Shown here in pieces: positions 26,145 through 34,843 of a stretch of DNA of 64,000 nucleotides; positions within the stretch are counted from its first letter, which is position 1; every line of letters starts with the position of its first letter. The notes below the pieces were generated by a model. It made no database searches and was not told where the DNA came from. It was given only the letters and a program-made list of their open reading frames with translations. The position numbers and the translations under genes were made by a program. Origin of the DNA: UBA7672 sp044224605 (GTDB lineage: Bacteria; Pseudomonadota; Alphaproteobacteria; Caulobacterales; Hyphomonadaceae); NCBI GenBank assembly GCA_044224605.1, contig JBGAKC010000001.1:124001-188000 (forward strand), given 5' to 3'.

Positions 26145-27321
26145 GATTTCTCGCAAAGCCGCCGGAGCAGCTGAAAAGGCCCTTACCCGATACCCCGCGG
26201 TGGCCCTTCTGGGACCGCGACAGGTCGGCAAGACCACGCTCGCCAGATCAATCGCCGGCAGCCGTCCCCAGTCGGTCTACCTCGATCTTGAGCGAGCCGC
26301 TGATCTGGCGCGCCTGGCTGATCCGGAGGCCTTTCTCGAACCTCTGGCAGGCAGGCTGGTCGTCATCGACGAGGTACATCGCATTCCACGGCTGTTCGAG
26401 GAGTTGCGCGGCCTGATCGACCGGCGGCGAGTTGCAGGCCATCGCACCGGCCAGTTCCTGATTCTGGGATCGGCCTCGCTTGATCTCCTGAAACAGTCTT
26501 CGGAGACCCTTGCCGGTCGGATTGCATATGTAGAGATGGGTCCGGTCACGATCGAGGAGGCGCTCGCTCACGATCCGAAAAGCCTTGATGCGCTCTGGCT
26601 GCGGGGCGGTTTTCCCGACAGCCTCACCGCCGCCAGCGATGCGGACAGCCTTGTCTGGCGCGAAGACTTCATCCGGTCCTATCTGGAGCGCGACATTCAA
26701 CAGTTCGCGGGCGGCATAAGCCCCCAGGTCATCGGACGGTTTTGGACGATGCTGGCGCACGCGCAAGGAGGCCTCTTCAACGCTTCGCGGTTCGCCAAAA
26801 GCCTCGACATCTCGGCGCGGACCGTCGGGCGATATCTCGACCTCCTCGAAGGGTTGCTTCTGGTGCGGACGCTGCGGCCATGGCGTTTCAACGTCGGCAA
26901 GCGAGTGGTGGCGTCGCCCAAGGTCTATCTTCGCGACAGCGGCCTCGTTCACGCCTTGCTCAATCTAGAGACCCGCGAGGATCTGCTCGGTCATCCTGTC
27001 GTCGGCGCTTCATGGGAAGGGTGCGTGATCGAGGCGATCATCGCGGCGGCGCCGGAGCGGGCGACCCCTTGGTTCTATCGCACCAGCGCCGGCGCCGAGA
27101 TCGATCTGGTGCTGGAGCTGTCGCCCGGGCGTCTCGCCGCCTTCGAGGTTAAACGCAGTGCGCCGGCCGGCGCCCCCGCAAACTTCAGGAATGCTTGCGA
27201 CGACATCGCTGCTGTCCACCGCTTCGTGGTATTCCCCGGCCCGGGCAGCTTTCCCATGGGCGGCGGGGTGAAGGCGCTGGCAGCCAGCGATATTGCGGCT
27301 GCGGTTTCAGCACTCAAGTAG
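26143..27321 (+). CDS. AAA_14 / DUF4143 ATPase
   Basis: The product is 392 residues from the ATG at 26143 (AAGG just upstream); the ATG at 26107 would add 12 residues from the repeat region. Walker A is LLGPRQVGKTTLA (around 23-35) and Walker B LVVIDEVHRIPRL. DUF4143 follows with a winged-helix stretch (NASRFAKSLDISARTVGRYLDLLEGLLLVRTL). The C-terminal part resembles a PDDEXK nuclease fold (GAEIDLVLEL, FEVKRS). These proteins are frequent on mobile islands and their cellular role is unsettled; defence or toxin-like roles have been proposed. It lies between the two tRNA-Gly halves. Confidence 0.85.
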   Translation: MISRKAAGAAEKALTRYPAVALLGPRQVGKTTLARSIAGSRPQSVYLDLERAADLARLADPEAFLEPLAGRLVVIDEVHRIPRLFEELRGLIDRRRVAGHRTGQFLILGSASLDLLKQSSETLAGRIAYVEMGPVTIEEALAHDPKSLDALWLRGGFPDSLTAASDADSLVWREDFIRSYLERDIQQFAGGISPQVIGRFWTMLAHAQGGLFNASRFAKSLDISARTVGRYLDLLEGLLLVRTLRPWRFNVGKRVVASPKVYLRDSGLVHALLNLETREDLLGHPVVGASWEGCVIEAIIAAAPERATPWFYRTSAGAEIDLVLELSPGRLAAFEVKRSAPAGAPANFRNACDDIAAVHRFVVFPGPGSFPMGGGVKALAASDIAAAVSALK

Positions 27322-27322
27322 C

Positions 27323-27343
27323 GAAGACGGCTGAGCCGTCTTC
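27323..27343 (+). terminator. hairpin after the ATPase gene
   Basis: GAAGACGGC-TGA-GCCGTCTTC forms a perfect 9-bp stem with a 3-nt loop, starting one base after the stop codon. No T-run follows, so termination efficiency is uncertain. Confidence 0.5.
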
Positions 27344-27466
27344 CATAGTCCTTCGGCACGTTTGAACTTGCCGGCTACAGAGAAAAAATGAAGGCAAAGC
27401 CCGTGGCGTTCGGCCATCTAAGGTCGGGCCAAAGAGCCCCGGTTCGCAGCGCAACGCAGCGAAACC

Positions 27467-27511
27467 TTGCCAGGGCCGGGGTCGTGTGTTCGAAACTCAT
27501 TGCCCGTTCCA
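27467..27511 (+). repeat. diverged second copy of the tRNA-Gly 3' half
   Basis: The 45 bp from TTGCCAGGGCCGGGG to TGCCCGTTCCA match the copy at 24196-24240 at 39 of 45 positions. The T-arm here (GTGTG/CTCAT) pairs badly and no 5' half precedes it, so it is not a functional tRNA. It most likely is the old chromosomal att end or the end of a second, older element. Native-looking chromosomal genes resume right after it. Confidence 0.7.
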
Positions 27512-27541
27512 TGGGTCCATACAGGACAAGTCATTAGCCTT

Positions 27542-27571
27542 GACGCCGCTTTTGCGGCGTCCGGCCTTTTT
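27542..27571 (+). terminator. rho-independent terminator
   Basis: GACGCCGC-TTTT-GCGGCGTC (27542-27561) is followed by CGGCC and TTTTT. It sits 30 bp after the diverged tRNA-Gly half, where a terminator of the lost tRNA gene would be expected, and 49 bp before the next gene. Confidence 0.75.
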
Positions 27572-27619
27572 GATCCTCCGCAGTGACGCGCTGGCCGGGG
27601 CGGTCTATTTCGCCTTTCC

Positions 27620-28801
27620 ATGAAGGTTGTTGTCGCCGGTGCAGGGATCGGGGGGCTGAGTGCGGCCATCGCGCTCAGCAAGGTCGGTTTCGATGTCGAA
27701 GTCGTCGAGCGGGCTCCGGAGCTGACCGAGGTCGGTGCGGGCATCCAGCTGAGCCCCAACGCGGTGAAGGGGCTCGCGGGTCTGGGCGTCGTCGAGGCTG
27801 CGCTGGCGGTGTCCTCGCTACCGGAGGCGCTCGAGATGCGCATCGGGCTGACCGGCGAGCGGGTCTTCTCCATCCCGATGGGGAAGGCGGCGTTCAAGCG
27901 CTACGGCGCCTACTATGTCCACATCCATCGCGCCGACCTGATCGAGATCCTGCGGCGGGCGGCGGAGTTCGCAGGCGTGCGCATCCGGCTTGGCGCGCGC
28001 GTGGCAGCCTATGTGAACGAGCCGCACTGCATCAGGGTCGGGCTTGATACGGGGCAAATTCTCGATGCCGACCTGCTCCTGGGAGCAGACGGTTTACGCT
28101 CGCAGGTAAGACGGCAGATGCTCGGAGATGTTCCTGCGCGGTTCACGGGCGCCGTTGCTTGGCGTTTTACCGTGCCGGTGGATGTGGCGCCGGACCTGCC
28201 GCACGCGGCGATCGTCTGGGCGGGGCCTGGGCGGCACGCGGTCACCTACCGGATACGGCGCGGCGAACTGATCAACTTCGTTGGCGTCCTGGAGGAAGAC
28301 CGCTGGCGCGGCGAGAGCTGGGACCAGCCGGGTGATCCCAAAGAGCTGGTCCATGATTTCGGCGGCTGGGCGCCGCCGCTGCAGGACATCATCGCGGCGG
28401 CGGATGCCTGCAATGTCTGGGCGCTCTATGACCGCGAGCCGCTGTCGCGCTGGTCGGGTGAGCGCGTGACGCTGCTTGGCGATGCCTGCCACGCCATGCC
28501 GCCCTTCCAGGCTCAGGGCGCCGCCATGGCGATCGAGGATGCGGTCATCCTGGCCAAATGCCTCGCCGCCGAGGGCGTTTCAGCGAGCTCGCTGGAAAAA
28601 TACGAAAAGCTGCGCAAGCCGCGTACATCGAAAGTGCTGGCGAGCGCGCGGGCGAACATGGGCGTGTTCCACCGCACCAATGCGTGGACACAGGCCGCCA
28701 CCTACGGGCCGATGAAGCTCGCGGACCGGCTGTTCCCGGCCGTCGTGCGCGCTCGGCAGGACTGGATTTACGCCTACGACGTTCGCGCCATACAGGTGTA
28801 G
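27620..28801 (+). CDS. FAD-dependent monooxygenase (salicylate-hydroxylase-like)
   Basis: The product is 393 residues. The N-terminal Rossmann motif is VVVAGAGIGGLSAAIALSKVGFDVEVVER. The middle DG motif is LLGADGLRSQVRR and the FAD-ribityl motif GDACHAMPPFQAQGAAMAIEDA. These are the three signatures of group A flavoprotein hydroxylases, which insert one oxygen into aromatic rings using NAD(P)H. The actual substrate cannot be told from sequence. The small gap to the following lipoprotein gene (9 bp) suggests joint transcription. Confidence 0.88.
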   Translation: MKVVVAGAGIGGLSAAIALSKVGFDVEVVERAPELTEVGAGIQLSPNAVKGLAGLGVVEAALAVSSLPEALEMRIGLTGERVFSIPMGKAAFKRYGAYYVHIHRADLIEILRRAAEFAGVRIRLGARVAAYVNEPHCIRVGLDTGQILDADLLLGADGLRSQVRRQMLGDVPARFTGAVAWRFTVPVDVAPDLPHAAIVWAGPGRHAVTYRIRRGELINFVGVLEEDRWRGESWDQPGDPKELVHDFGGWAPPLQDIIAAADACNVWALYDREPLSRWSGERVTLLGDACHAMPPFQAQGAAMAIEDAVILAKCLAAEGVSASSLEKYEKLRKPRTSKVLASARANMGVFHRTNAWTQAATYGPMKLADRLFPAVVRARQDWIYAYDVRAIQV

Positions 28802-28810
28802 GATCACGGC

Positions 28811-29731
28811 ATGCGTGGGATCGGACTGCTTTCTGTTGCGGTGCTTCTTGCTGCGGCCTGCGGGCCGGAAGGCAAGGCGCGTGCGGCGTCTGACGCCGTT
28901 GTCGCCGATGCGGCGAGCCCCGGTCAGGCCTGGCCGCTGATGCTGCAGCACTGCCTGCGCTCGCCCAACTGCGATCCGGCGAGCGATTTTGGCAAGGGCG
29001 CCGGGCAGGCCTCTGGACTTGCTGAAACCGTGGCGTGGTTCGCCGAGACGAAGGACGTGGTCAAGGAGGGCGGGGAGGATTATGGCGCCGCGCTCACCAT
29101 CAACGCGTACGGCGTGCGCGGCTCAGGCGGAACGGCGGGTCGAACGTTGACGATCGACGAACTGCCTGACAGTCTCAACGGCGCCAACGCAAAACGCTCG
29201 ACGCTCTCGATCGAATACCGCACGCCAGGCGGCGGCGCGCCTGAACCTTATGGTCTGGCGTTCCGCTCGGCGTGGGTCGAGCTCAACGACAAGACGCTCG
29301 ACGAGGCGAAGCTGGAGATTTCCGGCAAGGCCGGCGTGCTGCTCTCGGAGGCGGCGGGCGCGATGGCGCCGATGGAAGAGCCCGCCAATGGCGAGCGCGC
29401 TGCTGTGAAGCCGATCGTGTTCTTCTATCCGCGCAATCTGCGCGACGATGTGCTGCCGAAACTGATGGATGCGCTGAAGGCGGGCGAAACGCTGTCGCTG
29501 AAATTGACCGCGCCCGATGGCGGCATGATCCTGCAGGATGCGATCTACTCTTTCGGCTATGATGCGGCGCTGAGGCAGGGAACGGGTTCGCTGACCGATC
29601 CGGAAATCGCCAAGCCCATCGCAGAACGCTGCCAGCGTTTCGTGGACAAGCCGGATGAGTTCTGGAAACTGGCGGACGTGACGCCGGCGCTGCTGGTCTG
29701 CGACCCGCGTACGCCAGAACAGCGCCGCTAG
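28811..29731 (+). CDS. lipoprotein, function unknown
   Basis: The product is 306 residues with signal peptide LLSVAVLLAAAC-GPEG (lipobox Cys near residue 17). The mature part is soluble, with conserved-looking segments (WPLMLQHCLRSPNCDPASDFGKGAG, IVFFYPRNLRDDVLPKLMDALKAGE) and four cysteines that could pair. No family recognised. Its 3' end overlaps the convergent GDPD gene by 4 bp. Confidence 0.8.
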   Translation: MRGIGLLSVAVLLAAACGPEGKARAASDAVVADAASPGQAWPLMLQHCLRSPNCDPASDFGKGAGQASGLAETVAWFAETKDVVKEGGEDYGAALTINAYGVRGSGGTAGRTLTIDELPDSLNGANAKRSTLSIEYRTPGGGAPEPYGLAFRSAWVELNDKTLDEAKLEISGKAGVLLSEAAGAMAPMEEPANGERAAVKPIVFFYPRNLRDDVLPKLMDALKAGETLSLKLTAPDGGMILQDAIYSFGYDAALRQGTGSLTDPEIAKPIAERCQRFVDKPDEFWKLADVTPALLVCDPRTPEQRR

Positions 29732-30726
29732 CGGCCGCGCTTCTTGAGTTCTGGTCCGATCAGCTCGATGCGGTTGGTCCAGACATAGCCGGCAAAAGCG
29801 TCAGGAATCGCATCCAGCTGATCAACGGAGTCGATGCCCGCCGAGCCGATGTTTCCCGCGCTCATCGGACCGAGCAGGATGACGGTCGAGCCTGCTTCCT
29901 CCATCCGCCGCGTGAACTTGTGCGGCCAGCCCCACACAGCCCAGGTGAGATTCGACGGCACGACGACGATCGTGTTGCGGCACGAGCCTGGCACGATGCC
30001 CGTCCAGCCTGTCAGTTCATAGTCGATGACGCACTTCATCATCGACTTGCCGGTATAGCCGCGCAGGCCCTTGATCAGCTCGATGCTGCGATCGGTCGGC
30101 TCTGCGCCGCCATAGCTGGCCCAGATCGCATTGCGCCATTCGGGGTGAGCAGCAATGAGCCGGGCGAGGGCGTCGCCTTCCTCCGGCCTGCGACTCTTGA
30201 AATTGACAAGGAAGTGCTTGTCAGGAAAGCGCGCCAGCACTTCATCAAGCGTCGGCATGATGCCGACGCCCTTGCCGCGCAGCGGGAACGTCTTGCCGCC
30301 ATCGGCCGTGTAGCCATAGCCGAGATCGAGCGTCTTCAGATAGGCGATGTCGAGTTGTTCGGTGACGCCCTTGCCGTCGGTACGGCAGTCGACTGTCCAG
30401 TCGTGAAGGACGGCGAATGTCCCGTCCGGCGTCAGGTGCACGTCGAGTTCGACGACATCGGCGCCATCGGCGAACGCGGCCTCCATCGAGGGCAGGGTGT
30501 TCTCGATGAAGTCGTGTGTCGGCGGCCTGATGCGTTCGGCCGTGCAGGTGTCGTTCTCGACGCCCTCCTGAAGGAAAGTCTGGTGCACGCCGCGATGCGC
30601 CAGCAGCTTGATGTGGCCATCGCCATGCGGGCTGTCGAACCAGGAAGCGTTGTAGAGGATGATCGCGACAAGGAAGGCTGCGAGCCCGCCGAGCACGTAA
30701 AGCACGATCCTGCCGATCTTCCTCAT
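29728..30726 (-). CDS. membrane-anchored glycerophosphodiester phosphodiesterase-family protein
   Basis: The product is 332 residues. One N-terminal membrane helix (IVLYVLGGLAAFLVAIILYNA) anchors a periplasmic TIM barrel. Catalytic motifs are LLAHRGVHQ, FIENTLPSMEAAFADGADVVELDVHLTPDG and AVLHDWTVD, giving the two His and the metal-binding Glu/Glu/Asp of the GDPD family. It would hydrolyse glycerophosphodiesters, with the exact substrate unknown. An insertion after the first histidine (VENDTCTAERIRPP) is longer than in UgpQ. The 125 bp to the next gene are empty. Confidence 0.85.
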   Translation of the reverse strand: MRKIGRIVLYVLGGLAAFLVAIILYNASWFDSPHGDGHIKLLAHRGVHQTFLQEGVENDTCTAERIRPPTHDFIENTLPSMEAAFADGADVVELDVHLTPDGTFAVLHDWTVDCRTDGKGVTEQLDIAYLKTLDLGYGYTADGGKTFPLRGKGVGIMPTLDEVLARFPDKHFLVNFKSRRPEEGDALARLIAAHPEWRNAIWASYGGAEPTDRSIELIKGLRGYTGKSMMKCVIDYELTGWTGIVPGSCRNTIVVVPSNLTWAVWGWPHKFTRRMEEAGSTVILLGPMSAGNIGSAGIDSVDQLDAIPDAFAGYVWTNRIELIGPELKKRGR

Positions 30727-30851
30727 GGCCGCCCCTCAGCTGTTGCGTGGGCAGGTCGCCACGCGATCGGGCCCGGACTGTGGCGGAAACGCGAGCGCCT
30801 CGCGATTGTTCGTTGCGTGGCGGTTAACCCAGGGTCCCCACGCGGTCGTCG

Positions 30852-31352
30852 TTATTCTGGCACAGGCACTGCCGCCGCGCGTTTGTTGCAGGCATCCAGC
30901 GTGATGCGCAGCTTCTTCGCTTTCATGTCTTTCGTGACCTGATCGGCATAGGCGTCAGCAACAGCACGTGCGTGCGTTGCATGAATAGCCTTCTCGGCGA
31001 CCAGCTTGTTGATCCCGGCTTCGCCGATGATGAAGCCCAGCGTCTGCGCCTTGCGCAGCACGGCTTCGTCGACCGGCGCGAGTGCGTCGGAGACGTCAGG
31101 GTTCTCGGCGTAGATCAGCGCCGAGCAATACATATCGTCCTTCGCCTCCTGCGAGCCCACCGTGAGCGGATCAGCTGGCACGGGGGGTATCGCGGAGGCG
31201 TCCGGCGCGGGAGGCGCGGGCGTCTCAGGCGCGGAGGTCGCCGAGGCCGTCTCGGATGCGGGAGCAGAAGCGCCCTCCATGCCTGGCGTCCCGGGCGAAC
31301 AGGCGCACAGAAAGGCTGCAATTCCCGTGGCGGTCAGGGCCTTGATGCGCAT
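30852..31352 (-). CDS. alanine/proline-rich lipoprotein
   Basis: The product is 166 residues with signal peptide IAAFLCAC-SPGTPG. A 40-residue Ala/Pro/Ser linker is followed by a helical domain with Cys at DDMYCSALIY and LDACNKRA that may form a disulfide. No family recognised. It is divergent from the LysE gene, and the 107-bp interval between them contains GAGGAC-AACT-GTCCTC (31395-31410). Confidence 0.75.
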   Translation of the reverse strand: MRIKALTATGIAAFLCACSPGTPGMEGASAPASETASATSAPETPAPPAPDASAIPPVPADPLTVGSQEAKDDMYCSALIYAENPDVSDALAPVDEAVLRKAQTLGFIIGEAGINKLVAEKAIHATHARAVADAYADQVTKDMKAKKLRITLDACNKRAAAVPVPE

Positions 31353-31459
31353 CGCAAATCTCCGTTTCCGGCTTTTGATAGCGCAGAGGAGAAGGAGGAC
31401 AACTGTCCTCGATCAATCCCGGCGACACACAGCCGTAAATCGCCCTATACACCGCGCCG

Positions 31460-32071
31460 ATGGAATTCTGGGTCTGGCTCAACTTCACAATGCTGTTCAT
31501 TGCCGGCGGGCTGACGCCCGGCCCGGCCGTGATGCTGGTGACGTCTTCGGCGGTTCGCTACGGCTTCTGGCCGGCCATGGCGCCGGCCGTCGGCGTGTGC
31601 GCTGCGAACCTCGTCTGGATCACGCTGGCGGCCTTCGGCGCCTCTGCTCTCGCGCACGCCTACCCACAGGCATTCATGGCGCTCAAATTCGTCGGCATCG
31701 CCTTCATCATCTGGCTGGCCTGGCGCATGGCGTTCGGCGCGCCGGTCGATCTGCTCAGACGTGAACCGCCGCCGCGGCGAAAGCTGTTCGCCAACGGCGT
31801 CGGCCTGCAAATCCTCAACCCGAACGCGCTCGTTTATTTCGGCATCGCCCTGCCGATGTATTTCGACACTTCGCGCGATCTCGTGGTGCAGGTGATCATC
31901 AGCATGATCACGGTGACGGCGTGCGAGATGTTCGGGTTGGTCGTCTATGCGCTGGGCGCAGACGCGATCGCGCGGCGTTTCCAGTCGCAGGCGTTCGCGA
32001 AATGGTTCTTCCGCATCGCCGCGCTGGCGATGGTTCTGTCAGCCGGTTTTGCGGTCTGGGCCACGGCCTAG
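31460..32071 (+). CDS. LysE/RhtB-family amino-acid exporter
   Basis: The product is 203 residues with about six hydrophobic segments. The signature GGLTPGPAVMLVTSSAVRYGF at the end of helix 1 and LQILNPNALVYF in the middle are diagnostic of the LysE/RhtB translocators. It exports amino acids or homoserine-lactone-like compounds. Substrate not predictable. Confidence 0.88.
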   Translation: MEFWVWLNFTMLFIAGGLTPGPAVMLVTSSAVRYGFWPAMAPAVGVCAANLVWITLAAFGASALAHAYPQAFMALKFVGIAFIIWLAWRMAFGAPVDLLRREPPPRRKLFANGVGLQILNPNALVYFGIALPMYFDTSRDLVVQVIISMITVTACEMFGLVVYALGADAIARRFQSQAFAKWFFRIAALAMVLSAGFAVWATA

Positions 32072-32081
32072 TCGCTGACTA

Positions 32082-32315
32082 TCAATCGCTGATCTGGCCC
32101 GTGCGGAGCGGCAGCTGTTGCGGCAGGGCATCCGGCGGCGTGTCATGCCGCACGGACGCGTCAGTCGTGCAGCGGTCCCGCTCGACCGGATCGTTCTCGA
32201 AGTGAGCGAGGCAGACCTGCTCCTGCGTGAGTTCCGTCTCGGGCTTGCCGGGCGTGGCGCACGCGGCCAAGCCGAGCGCCATGACCGGAAGGGCGAGGGC
32301 GATGCGGATGGTCAT
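32082..32315 (-). CDS. small lipoprotein (77 aa)
   Basis: Start chosen at the ATG at 32315 (MTIRIALALPVMALGLAAC-ATPG), which has GGAG upstream; the longer frame adds ten residues before the signal. The mature part is about 59 residues with a Cys pair (EQVCLAHF, DRCTTDAS). Function unknown. It is convergent with the LysE gene (10 bp apart). Confidence 0.65.
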   Translation of the reverse strand: MTIRIALALPVMALGLAACATPGKPETELTQEQVCLAHFENDPVERDRCTTDASVRHDTPPDALPQQLPLRTGQISD

Positions 32316-32353
32316 AGCGTGAACTCCTCTGCACTCAGAACGCATAAATGGGG

Positions 32354-32956
32354 TCAGTGGCTGCCGCCTTTAAGCGGCCGGTCGATCAAAACGGCGAGAA
32401 GCAGGGCGGGCCCGCCGATCGCCTCCCAGCCATGGCTTGTTCCACGCTGGATGACAATCTGTCCCGGCTTTACGCGGGTCCGGGCCTTGTCGAGGATGAG
32501 GTCCACCTCGCCCTGCAGCAGGCAGATGACGTCGAGCGATTCCGTCCGGTGCATGGCCGGGTGCTTCGACTGGTCGGTGATGTGATGCGCGGCGTCGAAC
32601 GAGGCGAAACGTTCGCGGACAGCCGCGTTGAGAATTTCATCCGGCACGCCTTCCGGCCGCGGATTGATGACGAACCAGCGTACGCGGACATTGCCCGGAT
32701 CGGGCGACAGCACGGGACGCTTCGGTCCGAGATCGGAATGCTCAGTCGGGTCGAGCGGACCGGACGCTGCGTCGTGCCAGATGTCGAACAGGCCGCCGAG
32801 ATCGACGGGGCCGGTCGTCGAGGCTGGCGGTCCGTCGAGGATGATCAGCGACTGGCCGCTGGCATCATCGCCCGTGATGATGCGGCGCATGGCTGTGGCG
32901 AAGTCCGGCATGTCCCGCATCCCTCTGTCCGGGATCGAGCCTAGCACCGGGATCAC
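32354..32956 (-). CDS. cupin-domain protein
   Basis: The product is 200 residues (ATGs at codons 13 and 16 are possible starts). The C-terminal half is a cupin barrel with HPAMHRTESLDVICLLQGEVDLILD and KPGQIVIQRGTSHGWEA, which carry the metal-binding His/Glu of motif 1 and the His of motif 2. The N-terminal half (RRIITGDDASGQSLIILDGPPAS) is typical of small-molecule-responsive cupins near oxidoreductases. Catalytic or sensing role unknown. Confidence 0.8.
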   Translation of the reverse strand: MIPVLGSIPDRGMRDMPDFATAMRRIITGDDASGQSLIILDGPPASTTGPVDLGGLFDIWHDAASGPLDPTEHSDLGPKRPVLSPDPGNVRVRWFVINPRPEGVPDEILNAAVRERFASFDAAHHITDQSKHPAMHRTESLDVICLLQGEVDLILDKARTRVKPGQIVIQRGTSHGWEAIGGPALLLAVLIDRPLKGGSH

Positions 32957-33057
32957 GGCATCACGAAGTCCTAGTTTGTATCGGGTGCAGCCGCCCCGTG
33001 TTGACCGGGGAATTCCGGCAACATACTGCGCCAGGGCTTGGAACCGGAAAGTAAGGC

Positions 33058-33972
33058 ATGGACGCGCAGGCGGACCGGCTGGCGAACAATGGCTGGGCGC
33101 TCTGCCAGGGCGGCAATGCGCGCGGGGCGTTACGCGAATTCCAGTCTGCTCTCGCGACTGATCCGGATCATCGCAGCGCCCTGATCGGCGTCACGCAGGC
33201 CCACATCGCGCTCAACGAGCTGTCGCGGGCGGGTGAGGCGGCCGATCGCCTGCTGAAGCTCGAGCCGAACCTCTCGCAGGCGCATCGCATCAAGGGCGAG
33301 CTGCTGCGGCGCAGCCGGAAATTCCCCCAGGCCGAGCGCTATCTGCAGGAAGCCATCCGTCTCGATCCAAACGACCCGCTTGGCTACCATTTCCTCGGCG
33401 TCGTCGATTTTGAGCGCAAGCGTTACACTGACGCGCTGAACACAGTCCTTGAGGGTCGCAGGATCGCGCCCTGGTATGGCGTGCTCGCCGCCCAGCAGGC
33501 GCTGATCCTCCTGCACACCAAGGGTCCGAAGGCTGCCGAACCGTTCGCCGACGAGGCGTTGCGGCTGTCAGCTGACGAGGACTATGTGCTCACCATTGTC
33601 GCGCGCGTAGCGCTGATGCGCGGGCAGATCGAGAAGGCGCGCGACTTGCTCGAAGTCGTCCTGCAGCGCGACGCCAATGACGAGCAGGCGATCTCGCTCT
33701 ACCTGCTGACCGATCCGAACCGCTATCGCCTGCTGCGCGCTCATGTGCAGTTTCCCTTCTGGCGCAAGGATCACGGCGTTATCGGCTGGGCGGTCTGGCT
33801 GGGCGTCTGGGCGGCGATCTTCCTTTTTCTGATCGTCATCGCGATCGGCGGGCGGGTTCCCGCTTTCGTGGTCGCCTTAGGCTATCGCCTGTTCTGGGCC
33901 AACCAGTATGCCGGTCACCGCAAGCAGGTGCAGCGCCACTTTGCAAGACCGGTGCTCAGGCCGAGTTATTGA
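33058..33972 (+). CDS. TPR protein with C-terminal membrane helices
   Basis: The product is 304 residues. Several TPR units (NNGWALCQGGNARGALREFQSALATDPDH, AERYLQEAIRLDPNDPLGYHFLGVVDFERKRY) cover the first 200 residues. Two hydrophobic segments (GWAVWLGVWAAIFLFLIVIAIGG, VPAFVVALGYRLFW) follow, so the TPR domain faces the cytoplasm or periplasm from a membrane anchor. Partner unknown. The end overlaps the convergent lipoprotein gene by 7 bp. Confidence 0.8.
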   Translation: MDAQADRLANNGWALCQGGNARGALREFQSALATDPDHRSALIGVTQAHIALNELSRAGEAADRLLKLEPNLSQAHRIKGELLRRSRKFPQAERYLQEAIRLDPNDPLGYHFLGVVDFERKRYTDALNTVLEGRRIAPWYGVLAAQQALILLHTKGPKAAEPFADEALRLSADEDYVLTIVARVALMRGQIEKARDLLEVVLQRDANDEQAISLYLLTDPNRYRLLRAHVQFPFWRKDHGVIGWAVWLGVWAAIFLFLIVIAIGGRVPAFVVALGYRLFWANQYAGHRKQVQRHFARPVLRPSY

Positions 33973-34232
33973 CCGTCCTCGTCCTTCTGGTTCTTGAACA
34001 GCGGCGGATAGGTCGGGCCGGTCTCACCCGCGATCTGCCTGTCGCGATCGATCTCCGCCTTGCGGACCTCGTAGGGCGTGTCCGGAATCTTGTCCCTGTG
34101 GCCGGGCAGGATGATCCCGCTGTTCGACGTCGTCGTCGGCTGCGGCACGGGTGGGCCCTTCGGATAGTTGCCCGGGTCAAAGGCGCAGGCGCTGAGCCCG
34201 ATCGCGGCAAGCCCGGCCAGCATCATCCGCAT
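33966..34232 (-). CDS. small lipoprotein (88 aa)
   Basis: The signal peptide MRMMLAGLAAIGLSAC-AFDPG is followed by a proline-rich, charged mature part (YPKGPPVPQPTTTSNSGIILPGHRDKIPDTPYEVRKAEIDRDRQ). Function unknown. It lies 2 bp after the tag stop codon and is probably the last gene of the ygfZ-tag operon. Confidence 0.7.
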   Translation of the reverse strand: MRMMLAGLAAIGLSACAFDPGNYPKGPPVPQPTTTSNSGIILPGHRDKIPDTPYEVRKAEIDRDRQIAGETGPTYPPLFKNQKDEDGQ

Positions 34233-34234
34233 CG

Positions 34235-34843
34235 CTATCCCCCTTGGCGCGCGGCCTTTTCAAGCCGCTGGATCTCCCTGTGGCGCGGGCATCTTACCTC
34301 ATGATCGTTGACCATGCCCATGGCCTGCATCACGGCATAGACGATCACCGGCCCGCAGAATTTGAAGCCCCGCTTGCTCATGTCCTTGGCGATCTGTTCG
34401 GACAGCTCCGTCTTCGCCTGAACATTCCGCCAGTGATCGAGCTTGTTCACGATCGGCTTGTCGCCGACGAAGCCCCAGACATAGTCGGAGAAATCCTCGC
34501 CGCGCTCGGCCATGTCGAGATAGACCTGTGCGTTCCGTATCGTCGCCGCGATCTTGATCGGGGAGCGGATGATGCCCGGGTTCTTCATCGCCCGGTCGAT
34601 GCGCTTTTGCGTCCAGCGGGCGATCTTCTCGGGCTCGAAGCCGTCGAACTCTTCCCGCATGGTTTCCCGCTTGCGCAGGATGGTGATCCAGGAGAGCCCC
34701 GCCTGATGACCGTCCAGCTGGAACTTCTCCCAAAGAGCGCGGCTGTCGCGTTCGGGCACGCCCCATTCGGTGTCGTGATACGACCGATAAAGCTCGTCAT
34801 GCGCCGGCGCCCAGCCGCAGGGGATATCGTCGAGCTTCTTCAT
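34235..34843 (-). CDS. tag: DNA-3-methyladenine glycosylase I
   Basis: The product is 202 residues. The opening CGWAPAHDELYRSYHDTEWGVP and the end NDHEVRCPRHREI supply the Cys and His ligands of the structural zinc. The central part (FQLDGHQAGLSWITILRKRETMREEFDGF) is the helix-hairpin-helix glycosylase fold. It removes 3-methyladenine from alkylated DNA. The start overlaps the ygfZ stop by 4 bp (ATGA), indicating coupling. Confidence 0.95.
   Translation of the reverse strand: MKKLDDIPCGWAPAHDELYRSYHDTEWGVPERDSRALWEKFQLDGHQAGLSWITILRKRETMREEFDGFEPEKIARWTQKRIDRAMKNPGIIRSPIKIAATIRNAQVYLDMAERGEDFSDYVWGFVGDKPIVNKLDHWRNVQAKTELSEQIAKDMSKRGFKFCGPVIVYAVMQAMGMVNDHEVRCPRHREIQRLEKAARQGG

Noticed and set aside
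27430..27515. Complete tRNA gene at the second att-like site
   Set aside because: No 5' half pairs with TGCCCGTT and the T-arm has mismatches.
29920..30942. Plus-strand ORF of 340 codons opposite the GDPD gene
   Set aside because: Antisense of a protein with clear GDPD motifs; composition unlike a real protein.
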